Positions 50,601 to 62,857 of a DNA stretch of 64,000 nt are shown piece by piece. The notes beneath the pieces are model-generated. The model was not told the origin of the DNA and did no database searches. It saw nothing but the letters and a program-made list of their open reading frames with translations. Made by a program: the position numbers and the translations under genes. Each line of letters opens with the position of its first letter. Position 1 is the first letter of the stretch. The stretch spans positions 15,128,001-15,192,000 of the forward strand of contig OZ038526.1 in assembly GCA_964036665.1 (NCBI GenBank), in the 5' to 3' direction. Source of the DNA: Gordius sp. MW1 (taxonomy: Eukaryota > Nematomorpha > Gordioida > Gordea > Gordiidae).

Positions 50601-51382
50601 GCGATTAGTTTGTTGTATCGCAACGTGAGTGCTTAATTTTTGAAAACTGCTCTATGCGATCATGATTTCAAAGTATTAGTTTTTAGATTCTGATAAATTT
50701 TTACTTGGGATCATAGAAACCACGTCTGAAAACGACAACTTTCATCGGATGAATACGGTTCAAAGAAAAATATGTGAAAGATTTTGAGGTTATAATATTT
50801 ATTTTTTTCGATTCTATGTGAAAGAGCATGAAAAAATATATAAAAGTAAGCCAATTTGAGAATGATATTATCCTCGATTGACTTCCGAAAAGAGGTTTTA
50901 AGCTGCGAGAACTATCATTTTTACAAAAGACAACGTTTTATTGTTGCGATTAGTTTGTTGTATCGCAACGTGAGTGCTTAATTTTTGAAAACTGCTCTAT
51001 GCGATCATGATTTCAAAGTAATAGTTTTTAGATTCTGATAAATTTTTACTTGGGATCATAGAAACCACGTCTGAAACGACAACTTTCATCGGATGAATAC
51101 GGTTCAAAGAAAAATACGTGAAAAATTTTGAGATAAAAATATTTATTTTTTTCGATTCTATGTGAAAGAGCATGAAAAAATATATAAAAGTAAGCCAATT
51201 TGAGAATCCTATTATCCTCGATTGACTTCCGAAAAGAGGTTTTAAGCTGCGAGAACTATCATTTTTACAAAAGACAACGTTTTATTGTTGCGATTAGTTT
51301 GTTGTATCGCAACGTGAGTGCTTAATTTTTGAAAACTGCTCTATGCGATCATGATTTCAAAGTAATAGTTTTTAGATTCTGA
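47652..51382 (+). repeat. Region VI unit 1, eleven monomers (a b c d e f' g h i j k), 3,731 bp
   Basis: Starts: 47652, 47997, 48342, 48687, 49030, 49346, 49691, 50005, 50349, 50694 and 51039. It holds both the h and the i-j-k modules, which later units carry one at a time, and it lacks f0. It is therefore the most inclusive form, possibly close to an ancestral order. Private changes are TATGAGATCATG near 47957 and CTGATTAATTTT near 48684. Confidence 0.88.
49691..50004 (+). repeat. 29-bp deletion monomer, AAGTAAGTAATTTG lineage (first of five)
   Basis: It has the same 29-bp deletion as the TTGGTATCAT lineage but TTGGGATCAT, AAGTAAGTAATTTG and GAAAAGAGTTTT, giving 314 bp. Copies start at 49691, 53766, 56117, 59848 and 62200. 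Because the deletion junction is the same, gene conversion or a shared ancestor is more likely than an independent deletion. Confidence 0.92.
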
Positions 51383-54300
51383 TAAATTTTTACTTGGAAT
51401 CATAGAAACCACGTCTGAAAACGACAACTTTAATCGGATGAATACGGTTCAAAGAAAAATATGTGAAAAATTTTGAGATAAAAATATTTATTTTTTTCGA
51501 TTCTATGTGAAAGAGCATGAAAAAATATATAAAAGTAAGCCAATTTGAGAATCCTATTATCCTCGATTGACTTCCGAAAAGAGGTTTTAAGCTGCGAGAA
51601 CTATCATTTTTACAAAAGACAACGTTTTATTGCTGCGATTAGTTTGTTGTATAGCAACGTGAGTGCTTAATTTTTGAAAACTGCTCTATGCGATCATGAT
51701 TTCAAAGTAATAGTTTTTAGATTCTGATAAATTTTTACTTGGGATCATAGAAACCACGTCTGAAAACGACAACTTTCATCTGATGAATACGGTTCAAAGA
51801 AAAATATGTGAAAAATTTTGAGGTAAAAATATTTATTTTTTTCGATTCTATGTGAAAGAGCATGAAAAAATATATAAAAGTAAGCCAATTTGAGAATCCT
51901 ATTATCCTCGATTGACTTCCGAAAAGAGGTTTTAAGCTGCGAGAACTATCATTTTGACAAAAGACAACGTTTTATTGTTGCGATTAGTTTGTTGTATCGC
52001 AACGTGAGTGCTTAATTTTTGAAAACTGCTCTATGCGATCATGATTTCAAAGTAATAGTTTTTAGATTCTGATAAATTTTTACTTGGGATCATAGAAACC
52101 ACGTCTGAAAACGACAACTTTCATCGGATGAATACGGTTCAAAGAAAAATATGTGAAAGATTTTGAGATTATAATATTTATATTTTTCGATTCTATGTGA
52201 AAGAGCATGAAAAAATATATAAAAGTAAGCCAATTTGAGAATCCTATTATCCTCGATTGACTTCCGAAAAGAGGTTTTAAGCTGCGAGAACTATCATTTT
52301 TACAAAAGACAACGTTTTATTGCTGCGATTAGTTTGTTGTATAGCAACGTGAGTGCTTAATTTTTGAAAACTGCTCTATGCGATCATGATTTCAAAGTAA
52401 TAGTTTTTAGATTCTGATAAATTTTTACTTGGGACATAGAAATCACGTCTGAAAACGACAACTTTCATCTGATGAATACGGTTCAAAGAAAAATATGTGA
52501 AAGATTTTGAGGTTAAAATCTTATTTTTTTTCGATTCTATGTGAAAGAGCATGAAAAAATATATAAAAGTAAGCCAATTTGAGAATCCTATTATCCTCGA
52601 TTGACTTCCGAAAAAAGGTTTTAAGCTGCGAGAACTATCATTTTGACAAAAGATAACGTTTTATTGTTGCGATTCGTTTGTTGTATCGTAACGTGAGTGC
52701 TTAATTTTTGAAAACTGCTCTATGCGATCATGATCTCAAAGTAATAGTTTTTAGATTCTGATAAATTTTTACTTGGTATCATAGAAACCACGTCTGAAAA
52801 CGACAACTTTCATCGGATGAATACGGTTCAAAGAAAAATATTTTTTTCGATTCTATGTGAAAGAGCATGAAAAAATATATAAAAGTAAGCCAATTTGAGA
52901 ATCCTATTATCCTCGATTGACTTCCGAAAAGAGGTTTTAAGCTGCGAGAACTATCATTTTTACAAAAGACAACGTTTTATTGCTGCGATTAGTTTGTTGT
53001 ATAGCAACGTAAGTGCTTAATTTTTGAAAACTGCTCTATGCGATCATGATTTCAAAGTAATAGTTTTTAGATTCTGATAAATTTTTACTTGGGATCATAG
53101 AAACCACGTCTGAAAACGACAGCTTTCATCTGATGAATACGGTTCAAAGAAAAATATGTGAAAGATTTTGAGGTTATAATATTTATTTTTTTCGATTCTA
53201 TGTGAAAGAGCATGAAAAAATATATAAAAGTAAGCCAATTTGAGAATCCTATTATCCTCGATTGACTTCCGAAAAGAGGTTTTAAGCTGCGAGAACTATC
53301 ATTTTTACAAAAGACAACGTATTATTGCTGCGATTAGTTTGTTGTATAGCAACGTGAGTGCTTAATTTTTGAAAACTGCTCTATGCGATCATGATTTCAA
53401 AGTAATAGTTTTTGATTCTGATAAATTTTTATTTGGGATCATAGAAACCACGTCTGAAACGACAACTTTCATCGGATGAATACGGTTCAAAGAAAAATAT
53501 GTGAAAAATTTTGAGATAAAAATATTTCTTTTTTTCGATACTATGTGAAAGAGCATGAAAAAATATATAAAAGTAAGCCAATTTGAGAATCCTATTATCC
53601 TCGATTGACTTCCGAAAAGAGGTTTTAAGCTGCGAGAACTATCATTTTTACAAAAGACAACGTTTTATTGTTGCGATTAGTTTGTTGTATCGCAACGTGA
53701 GTGCTTAATTTTTGAAAACTGCTCTATGCGATCATGATTTCAAAGTAATAGTTTTTGGATTCTTATAAATTTTTACTTGGGATCATAGAAACCACGTCTG
53801 AAAACGACAACTTTCATCGGATGAATACGGTTCAAAGAAAAATATTTTTTTCGATTCTATGTGAAAGAGCATGAAAAAATATATAAAAGTAAGTAATTTG
53901 AGAATCCTATTATCCTCGATTGACTTCCGAAAAGAGTTTTAAGCTGCGAGAACTATCATTTTGACAAAAGACAACGTTTTATTGTTGCGATTAGTTTGTT
54001 GTATCGCAACGTGAGTGCTTAATTTTTGAAAACTGCTCTATGCGATCATGATTTCAAAGTAATAGTTTTTAGATTCTGATAAATTTTTACTTGGGATCAT
54101 AGAAACCACGTCTGAAACGACAACTTTCATCGGATGAATACGGTTCAAAGAAAAATATGTGAAAAATTTTGACATAAAAATATTTATTTTTTTCGTTACT
54201 ATGTGAAAAAGCATGAAAAAATATATAAAAGTAAGCCAATTTGAGAATCCTATTATCCTCGATTGACTTCCGAAAAGAGGTTTTAAGCTGCGAGAACTAT

Positions 54301-56430
54301 CATTTTTACAAAAGACAACGTTTTATTGTTGCGATTAGTTTGTTGTATCGCAACGTGAGTGCTTAATTTTTGAAAACTGCTCTATGCGATCATGATTTCA
54401 AAGTAATAGTTTTTAGATTCTGATAAATTTTTACTTGGAATCATAGAAACCACGTCTGAAAACGACAACTTTAATCGGATGAATACGGTTCAAAGAAAAA
54501 TATGTGAAAAATTTTGAGATAAAAATATTTATTTTTTTCGATTCTATGTGAAAGAGCATGAAAAAATATATAAAAGTAAGCCAATTTGAGAATCCTATTA
54601 TCCTCGATTGACTTCCGAAAAGAGGTTTTAAGCTGCGAGAACTATCATTTTTACAAAAGACAACGTTTTATTGCTGCGATTAGTTTGTTGTATAGCAACG
54701 TGAGTGCTTAATTTTTGAAAACTGCTCTATGCGATCATGATTTCAAAGTAATAGTTTTTAGATTCTGATAAATTTTTACTTGGGACATAGAAATCACGTC
54801 TGAAAACGACAACTTTCATCTGATGAATACGGTTCAAAGAAAAATATGTGAAAGATTTTGAGGTTAAAATCTTATTTTTTTTCGATTCTATGTGAAAGAG
54901 CATGAAAAAATATATAAAAGTAAGCCAATTTGAGAATCCTATTATCCTCGATTGACTTCCGAAAAAAGGTTTTAAGCTGCGAGAACTATCATTTTGACAA
55001 AAGATAACGTTTTATTGTTGCGATTAGTTTGTTGTATCGTAACGTGAGTGCTTAATTTTTGAAAACTGCTCTATGCGATCATGATTTCAAAGTAATAGTT
55101 TTTAGATTCTGATAAATTTTTACTTGGTATCATAGAAACCACGTCTGAAAACGACAACTTTCATCGGATGAATACGGTTCAAAGAAAAATATTTTTTTCG
55201 ATTCTATGTGAAAGAGCATGAAAAAATATATAAAAGTAAGCCAATTTGAGAATCCTATTATCCTCGATTGACTTCCGAAAAGAGGTTTTAAGCTGCGAGA
55301 ACTATCATTTTTACAAAAGACAACGTTTTATTGCTGCGATTAGTTTGTTGTATAGCAACGTAAGTGCTTAATTTTTGAAAACTGCTCTATGCGATCATGA
55401 TTTCAAAGTAATAGTTTTTAGATTCTGATAAATTTTTACTTGGGATCATAGAAACCACGTCTGAAAACGACAGCTTTCATCTGATGAATACGGTTCAAAG
55501 AAAAATATGTGAAAGATTTTGAGGTTATAATATTTATTTTTTTCGATTCTATGTGAAAGAGCATGAAAAAATATATAAAAGTAAGCCAATTTGAGAATCC
55601 TATTATCCTCGATTGACTTCCGAAAAGAGGTTTTAAGCTGCGAGAACTATCATTTTTACAAAAGACAACGTATTATTGCTGCGATTAGTTTGTTGTATAG
55701 CAACGTGAGTGCTTAATTTTTGAAAACTGCTCTATGCGATCATGATTTCAAAGTAATAGTTTTTGATTCTGATAAATTTTTATTTGGGATCATAGAAACC
55801 ACGTCTGAAACGACAACTTTCATCGGATGAATACGGTTCAAAGAAAAATATGTGAAAAATTTTGAGATAAAAATATTTCTTTTTTTCGATACTATGTGAA
55901 AGAGCATGAAAAAATATATAAAAGTAAGCCAATTTGAGAATCCTATTATCCTCGATTGACTTCCGAAAAGAGGTTTTAAGCTGCGAGAACTATCATTTTT
56001 ACAAAAGACAACGTTTTATTGTTGCGATTAGTTTGTTGTATCGCAACGTGAGTGCTTAATTTTTGAAAACTGCTCTATGCGATCATGATTTCAAAGTAAT
56101 AGTTTTTGGATTCTTATAAATTTTTACTTGGGATCATAGAAACCACGTCTGAAAACGACAACTTTCATCGGATGAATACGGTTCAAAGAAAAATATTTTT
56201 TTCGATTCTATGTGAAAGAGCATGAAAAAATATATAAAAGTAAGTAATTTGAGAATCCTATTATCCTCGATTGACTTCCGAAAAGAGTTTTAAGCTGCGA
56301 GAACTATCATTTTGACAAAAGACAACGTTTTATTGTTGCGATTAGTTTGTTGTATCGCAACGTGAGTGCTTAATTTTTGAAAACTGCTCTATGCGATCAT
56401 GATTTCAAAGTAATAGTTTTTAGATTCTGA
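50349..56430 (+). repeat. 18-monomer super-unit, copy 1 (6,082 bp)
   Basis: Order: i j k, a b c d e f0 f g h, a d e f0 f g. It abuts copy 2 (56431-62513) with no intervening base, so the two form a true tandem duplication. This phase is the one that gives the longest match: upstream of 50349 comes h, while upstream of 56431 comes g. Confidence 0.9.
51383..54423 (+). repeat. Region VI unit 2, nine monomers (a b c d e f0 f g h), 3,041 bp
   Basis: Starts: 51383, 51728, 52073, 52418, 52762, 53078, 53422, 53766 and 54080. Unit 4 (57465-60505) has the same order and the same length, and shares the rare pair GATTCGTTTG and ATGATCTC in its d monomer. Confidence 0.92.
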
Positions 56431-57464
56431 TAAATTTTTACTTGGGATCATAGAAACCACGTCTGAAAACGACAACTTTCATCGGATGAATACGGTTCAA
56501 AGAAAAATATGTGAAAAATTTTGAGGTAAAAATATTTATTTTTTTCGATTCTATGTGAAAGAGCATGAAAAAATATATAAAAGTAAGCCAATTTGAGAAT
56601 CCTATTATCCTCGATTGACTTCCGAAAAGAGGTTTTAAGCTGCGAGAACTATCATTTTGACAAAAGACAACGTTTTATTGTTGCGATTAGTTTGTTGTAT
56701 CGCAACGTGAGTGCTTAATTTTTGAAAACTGCTCTATGCGATCATGATTTCAAAGTATTAGTTTTTAGATTCTGATAAATTTTTACTTGGGATCATAGAA
56801 ACCACGTCTGAAAACGACACCTTTCATCGGATGAATACGGTTCAAAGAAAAATATGTGAAAGATTTTGAGGTTATAATATTTATTTTTTTCGATTCTATG
56901 TGAAAGAGCATGAAAAAATATATAAAAGTAAGCCAATTTGAGAATGATATTATCCTCGATTGACTTCCGAAAAGAGGTTTTAAGCTGCGAGAACTATCAT
57001 TTTTACAAAAGACAACGTTTTATTGTTGCGATTAGTTTGTTGTATCGCAACATGAGTGCTTAATTTTTGAAAACTGCTCTATGCGATCATGATTTCAAAG
57101 TAATAGTTTTTAGATTCTGATAAATTTTTACTTGGGATCATAGAAACCACGTCTGAAACGACAACTTTCATCGGATGAATACGGTTCAAAGAAAAATACG
57201 TGAAAAATTTTGAGATAAAAATATTTATTTTTTTCGATTCTATGTGAAAGAGCATGAAAAAATATATAAAAGTAAGCCAATTTGAGAATCCTATTATCCT
57301 CGATTGACTTCCGAAAAGAGGTTTTAAGCTGCGAGAACTATCATTTTTACAAAAGACAACGTTTTATTGTTGCGATTAGTTTGTTGTATCGCAACGTGAG
57401 TGCTTAATTTTTGAAAACTGCTCTATGCGATCATGATTTCAAAGTAATAGTTTTTAGATTCTGA
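54424..57464 (+). repeat. Region VI unit 3, nine monomers (a d e f0 f g i j k), 3,041 bp
   Basis: Starts: 54424, 54769, 55113, 55429, 55773, 56117, 56431, 56776 and 57121. It has the same length as unit 2 but lacks b, c and h and has i, j and k instead. Each set of three totals 1,034 bp, which explains the equal length. Its d monomer lacks the GATTCG and GATCTC changes of units 2 and 4. Confidence 0.92.
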
Positions 57465-60400
57465 TAAATTTTTACTTGGAATCATAGAAACCACGTCTGA
57501 AAACGACAACTTTAATCGGATGAATACGGTTCAAAGAAAAATATGTGAAAAATTTTGAGATAAAAATATTTTTTTTTTTCGATTCTATGTGAAAGAGCAT
57601 GAAAAAATATATAAAAGTAAGCCAATTTGAGAATCCTATTATCCTCGATTGACTTCCGAAAAGAGGTTTTAAGCTGCGAGAACTATCATTTTTACAAAAG
57701 ACAACGTTTTATTGCTGCGATTAGTTTGTTGTATAGCAACGTGAGTGCTTAATTTTTGAAAACTGCTCTATGCGATCATGATTTCAAAGTAATAGTTTTT
57801 AGATTCTGATAAATTTTTACTTGGGATCATAGAAACCACGTCTGAAAACGACAACTTTCATCTGATGAATACGGTTCAAAGAAAAATATGTGAAAAATTT
57901 TGAGGTAAAAATATTTATTTTTTTCGATTCTATGTGAAAGAGCATGAAAAAATATATAAAAGTAAGCCAATTTGAGAATCCTATTATCCTCGATTGACTT
58001 CCGAAAAGAGGTTTTAAGCTGCGAGAACTATCATTTTGACAAAAGACAACGTTTTATTGTTGCGATTAGTTTGTTGTATCGCAACGTGAGTGCTTAATTT
58101 TTGAAAACTGCTCTATGCGATCATGATTTCAAAGTAATAGTTTTTAGATTCTGATAAATTTTTACTTGGGATCATAGAAACCACGTCTGAAAACGACAAC
58201 TTTCATCGGATGAATACGGTTCAAAGAAAAATATGTGAAAGATTTTGAGATTATAATATTTATATTTTTCGATTCTATGTGAAAGAGCATGAAAAAATAT
58301 ATAAAAGTAAGCCAATTTGAGAATCCTATTATCCTCGATTGACTTCCGAAAAGAGGTTTTAAGCTGCGAGAACTATCATTTTTACAAAAGACAACGTTTT
58401 ATTGCTGCGATTAGTTTGTTGTATAGCAACGTGAGTGCTTAATTTTTGAAAACTGCTCTATGCGATCATGATTTCAAAGTAATAGTTTTTAGATTCTGAT
58501 AAATTTTTACTTGGGACATAGAAATCACGTCTGAAAACGACAACTTTCATCTGATGAATACGGTTCAAAGAAAAATATGTGAAAGATTTTGAGGTTAAAA
58601 TCTTATTTTTTTTCGATTCTATGTGAAAGAGCATGAAAAAATATATAAAAGTAAGCCAATTTGAGAATCCTATTATCCTCGATTGACTTCCGAAAAAAGG
58701 TTTTAAGCTGCGAGAACTATCATTTTGACAAAAGATAACGTTTTATTGTTGCGATTCGTTTGTTGTATCGTAACGTGAGTGCTTAATTTTTGAAAACTGC
58801 TCTATGCGATCATGATCTCAAAGTAATAGTTTTTAGATTCTGATAAATTTTTACTTGGTATCATAGAAACCACGTCTGAAAACGACAACTTTCATCGGAT
58901 GAATACGGTTCAAAGAAAAATATTTTTTTCGATTCTATGTGAAAGAGCATGAAAAAATATATAAAAGTAAGCCAATTTGAGAATCCTATTATCCTCGATT
59001 GACTTCCGAAAAGAGGTTTTAAGCTGCGAGAACTATCATTTTTACAAAAGACAACGTTTTATTGCTGCGATTAGTTTGTTGTATAGCAACGTAAGTGCTT
59101 AATTTTTGAAAACTGCTCTATGCGATCATGATTTCAAAGTAATAGTTTTTAGATTCTGATAAATTTTTACTTGGGATCATAGAAACCACGTCTGAAAACG
59201 ACAGCTTTCATCTGATGAATACGGTTCAAAGAAAAATATGTGAAAGATTTTGAGGTTATAATATTTATTTTTTTCGATTCTATGTGAAAGAGCATGAAAA
59301 AATATATAAAAGTAAGCCAATTTGAGAATCCTATTATCCTCGATTGACTTCCGAAAAGAGGTTTTAAGCTGCGAGAACTATCATTTTTACAAAAGACAAC
59401 GTATTATTGCTGCGATTAGTTTGTTGTATAGCAACGTGAGTGCTTAATTTTTGAAAACTGCTCTATGCGATCATGATTTCAAAGTAATAGTTTTTGATTC
59501 TGATAAATTTTTATTTGGGATCATAGAAACCACGTCTGAAACGACAACTTTCATCGGATGAATACGGTTCAAAGAAAAATATGTGAAAAATTTTGAGATA
59601 AAAATATTTCTTTTTTTCGATACTATGTGAAAGAGCATGAAAAAATATATAAAAGTAAGCCAATTTGAGAATCCTATTATCCTCGATTGACTTCCGAAAA
59701 GAGGTTTTAAGCTGCGAGAACTATCATTTTTACAAAAGACAACGTTTTATTGTTGCGATTAGTTTGTTGTATCGCAACGTGAGTGCTTAATTTTTGAAAA
59801 CTGCTCTATGCGATCATGATTTCAAAGTAATAGTTTTTGGATTCTTATAAATTTTTACTTGGGATCATAGAAACCACGTCTGAAAACGACAACTTTCATC
59901 GGATGAATACGGTTCAAAGAAAAATATTTTTTTCGATTCTATGTGAAAGAGCATGAAAAAATATATAAAAGTAAGTAATTTGAGAATCCTATTATCCTCG
60001 ATTGACTTCCGAAAAGAGTTTTAAGCTGCGAGAACTATCATTTTGACAAAAGACAACGTTTTATTGTTGCGATTAGTTTGTTGTATCGCAACGTGAGTGC
60101 TTAATTTTTGAAAACTGCTCTATGCGATCATGATTTCAAAGTAATAGTTTTTAGATTCTGATAAATTTTTACTTGGGATCATAGAAACCACGTCTGAAAC
60201 GACAACTTTCATCGGATGAATACGGTTCAAAGAAAAATATGTGAAAAATTTTGACATAAAAATATTTATTTTTTTCGTTACTATGTGAAAAAGCATGAAA
60301 AAATATATAAAAGTAAGCCAATTTGAGAATCCTATTATCCTCGATTGACTTCCGAAAAGAGGTTTTAAGCTGCGAGAACTATCATTTTTACAAAAGACAA

Positions 60401-62513
60401 CGTTTTATTGTTGCGATTAGTTTGTTGTATCGCAACGTGAGAGCTTAATTTTTGAAAACTGCTCTATGCGATCATGATTTCAAAGTAATAGTTTTTAGAT
60501 TCTGATAAATTTTTACTTGGAATCATAGAAACCACGTCTGAAAACGACAACTTTAATCGGATGAATACGGTTCAAAGAAAAATATGTGAAAAATTTTGAG
60601 ATAAAAATATTTATTTTTTTCGATTCTATGTGAAAGAGCATGAAAAAATATATAAAAGTAAGCCAATTTGAGAATCCTATTATCCTCGATTGACTTCCGA
60701 AAAGAGGTTTTAAGCTGCGAGAACTATCATTTTTACAAAAGACAACGTTTTATTGCTGCGATTAGTTTGTTGTATAGCAACGTGAGTGCTTAATTTTTGA
60801 AAACTGCTCTATGCGATCATGATTTCAAAGTAATAGTTTTTAGATTCTGATAAATTTTTACTTGGGACATAGAAATCACGTCTGAAAACGACAACTTTCA
60901 TCTGATGAATACGGTTCAAAGAAAAATATGTGAAAGATTTTGAGGTTAAAATCTTATTTTTTTTCGATTCTATGTGAAAGAGCATGAAAAAATATATAAA
61001 AGTAAGCCAATTTGAGAATCCTATTATCCTCGATTGACTTCCGAAAAAAGGTTTTAAGCTGCGAGAACTATCATTTTGACAAAAGATAACGTTTTATTGT
61101 TGCGATTAGTTTGTTGTATCGTAACGTGAGTGCTTAATTTTTGAAAACTGCTCTATGCGATCATGATTTCAAAGTAATAGTTTTTAGATTCTGATAAATT
61201 TTTACTTGGTATCATAGAAACCACGTCTGAAAACGACAACTTTCATCGGATGAATACGGTTCAAAGAAAAATATTTTTTTCGATTCTATGTGAAAGAGCA
61301 TGAAAAAATATATAAAAGTAAGCCAATTTGAGAATCCTATTATCCTCGATTGACTTCCGAAAAGAGGTTTTAAGCTGCGAGAACTATCATTTTTACAAAA
61401 GACAACGTTTTATTGCTGCGATTAGTTTGTTGTATAGCAACGTAAGTGCTTAATTTTTGAAAACTGCTCTATGCGATCATGATTTCAAAGTAATAGTTTT
61501 TAGATTCTGATAAATTTTTACTTGGGATCATAGAAACCACGTCTGAAAACGACAGCTTTCATCTGATGAATACGGTTCAAAGAAAAATATGTGAAAGATT
61601 TTGAGGTTATAATATTTATTTTTTTCGATTCTATGTGAAAGAGCATGAAAAAATATATAAAAGTAAGCCAATTTGAGAATCCTATTATCCTCGATTGACT
61701 TCCGAAAAGAGGTTTTAAGCTGCGAGAACTATCATTTTTACAAAAGACAACGTATTATTGCTGCGATTAGTTTGTTGTATAGCAACGTGAGTGCTTAATT
61801 TTTGAAAACTGCTCTATGCGATCATGATTTCAAAGTAATAGTTTTTAGATTCTGATAAATTTTTATTTGGGATCATAGAAACCACGTCTGAAACGACAAC
61901 TTTCATCGGATGAATACGGTTCAAAGAAAAATATGTGAAAAATTTTGAGATAAAAATATTTATTTTTTTCGATACTATGTGAAAGAGCATGAAAAAATAT
62001 ATAAAAGTAAGCCAATTTGAGAATCCTATTATCCTCGATTGACTTCCGAAAAGAGGTTTTAAGCTGCGAGAACTATCATTTTTACAAAAGACAACGTTTT
62101 ATTGTTGCGATTAGTTTGTTGTATCGCAACGTGAGTGCTTAATTTTTGAAAACTGCTCTATGCGATCATGATTTCAAAGTAATAGTTTTTGGATTCTTAT
62201 AAATTTTTACTTGGGATCATAGAAACCACGTCTGAAAACGACAACTTTCATCGGATGAATACGGTTCAAAGAAAAATATTTTTTTCGATTCTATGTGAAA
62301 GAGCATGAAAAAATATATAAAAGTAAGTAATTTGAGAATCCTATTATCCTCGATTGACTTCCGAAAAGAGTTTTAAGCTGCGAGAACTATCATTTTGACA
62401 AAAGACAACGTTTTATTGTTGCGATTAGTTTGTTGTATCGCAACGTGAGTGCTTAATTTTTGAAAACTGCTCTATGCGATCATGATTTCAAAGTAATAGT
62501 TTTTAGATTCTGA
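56431..62513 (+). repeat. 18-monomer super-unit, copy 2 (6,083 bp)
   Basis: Same order as copy 1. Differences I noticed by eye: GACACCTTTC near 56817, CAACATGAG near 57049, the T run near 57570, GTGAGAGC near 60438, TTTTTAGATTCTG near 61841 and TATTTATTTTT near 61958. That is about six in 6 kb, so the duplication is recent or has been homogenised recently. An exact alignment was not possible here. Confidence 0.88.
57465..60505 (+). repeat. Region VI unit 4, nine monomers (a b c d e f0 f g h), 3,041 bp
   Basis: Starts: 57465, 57810, 58155, 58500, 58844, 59160, 59504, 59848 and 60162. Copy of unit 2 at an offset of 6,082 bp. Differences I noticed are an all-T run near 57570, where unit 2 has one A, and GTGAGAGC near 60438. 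Confidence 0.92.
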
Positions 62514-62857
62514 TAAATTTTTACTTAGGATCATAGAAACCACGTCTGAAACGACAACTTTCATCGGATGAATACGGTTCAAAGAAAAATATGTGAAAAA
62601 TTTTGACATAAAAATATTTATTTTTTTCGTTACTATGTGAAAAAGCATGAAAAAATATATAAAAGTAAGCCAATTTGAGAATCCTATTATCCTCGATTGA
62701 CTTCCGAAAAGAGGTTTTAAGCTGCGAGAACTATCATTTTTACAAAAGACAACGTTTTATTGTTGCGATTAGTTTGTTGTATCGCAACGTGAGTGCTTAA
62801 TTTTTGAAAACTGCTCTATGCGATCATGATTTCAAAGTAATAGTTTTTAGATTCTGA
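60506..62857 (+). repeat. Region VI unit 5, seven monomers (a d e f0 f g h), 2,352 bp
   Basis: Starts: 60506, 60851, 61195, 61511, 61856, 62200 and 62514. Its first six monomers match unit 3. The last is h, where unit 3 continues with i. It keeps TTTTTAGATTCTG at the end of f0 and TATTTATTTTT in f, where the earlier copies have TTTTTGATTCTG and TATTTCTTTTT. Confidence 0.9.

Larger units (their letters stand above)
47652..62857 (+). repeat. Region VI: nested 9- and 18-monomer HORs
   Basis: Forty-five monomers. I named kinds by markers: a (TTGGAATCAT, TTTAATCGG, GAGATAAA), b (CATCTGATG, standard otherwise), c (TTATAATATTTATATTTTTC), d (GGGACATAG, AAAATCTTATT, AAAGATAACG), e (TTGGTATCAT, 29-bp deletion, ACGTAAGTGC), f0 (GACAGCTTTC), f (CGATACTATG, TTGGATTCTTA), g (AAGTAAGTAATTTG, 29-bp deletion), h (GACATAAA, CGTTACTATG), i (AAGTATTAG), j (GAATGATATT), k (ATACGTG). 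The order is abcdef'ghijk, abcde-f0-f-gh, ade-f0-f-g-ijk, abcde-f0-f-gh, ade-f0-f-gh, where f' is an f relative without the CTGAAACGAC deletion. Kinds a, c, e and f0 carry TTGCTGCG with TATAGCAAC instead of TTGTTGCG with TATCGCAAC. No gene. Confidence 0.92.
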
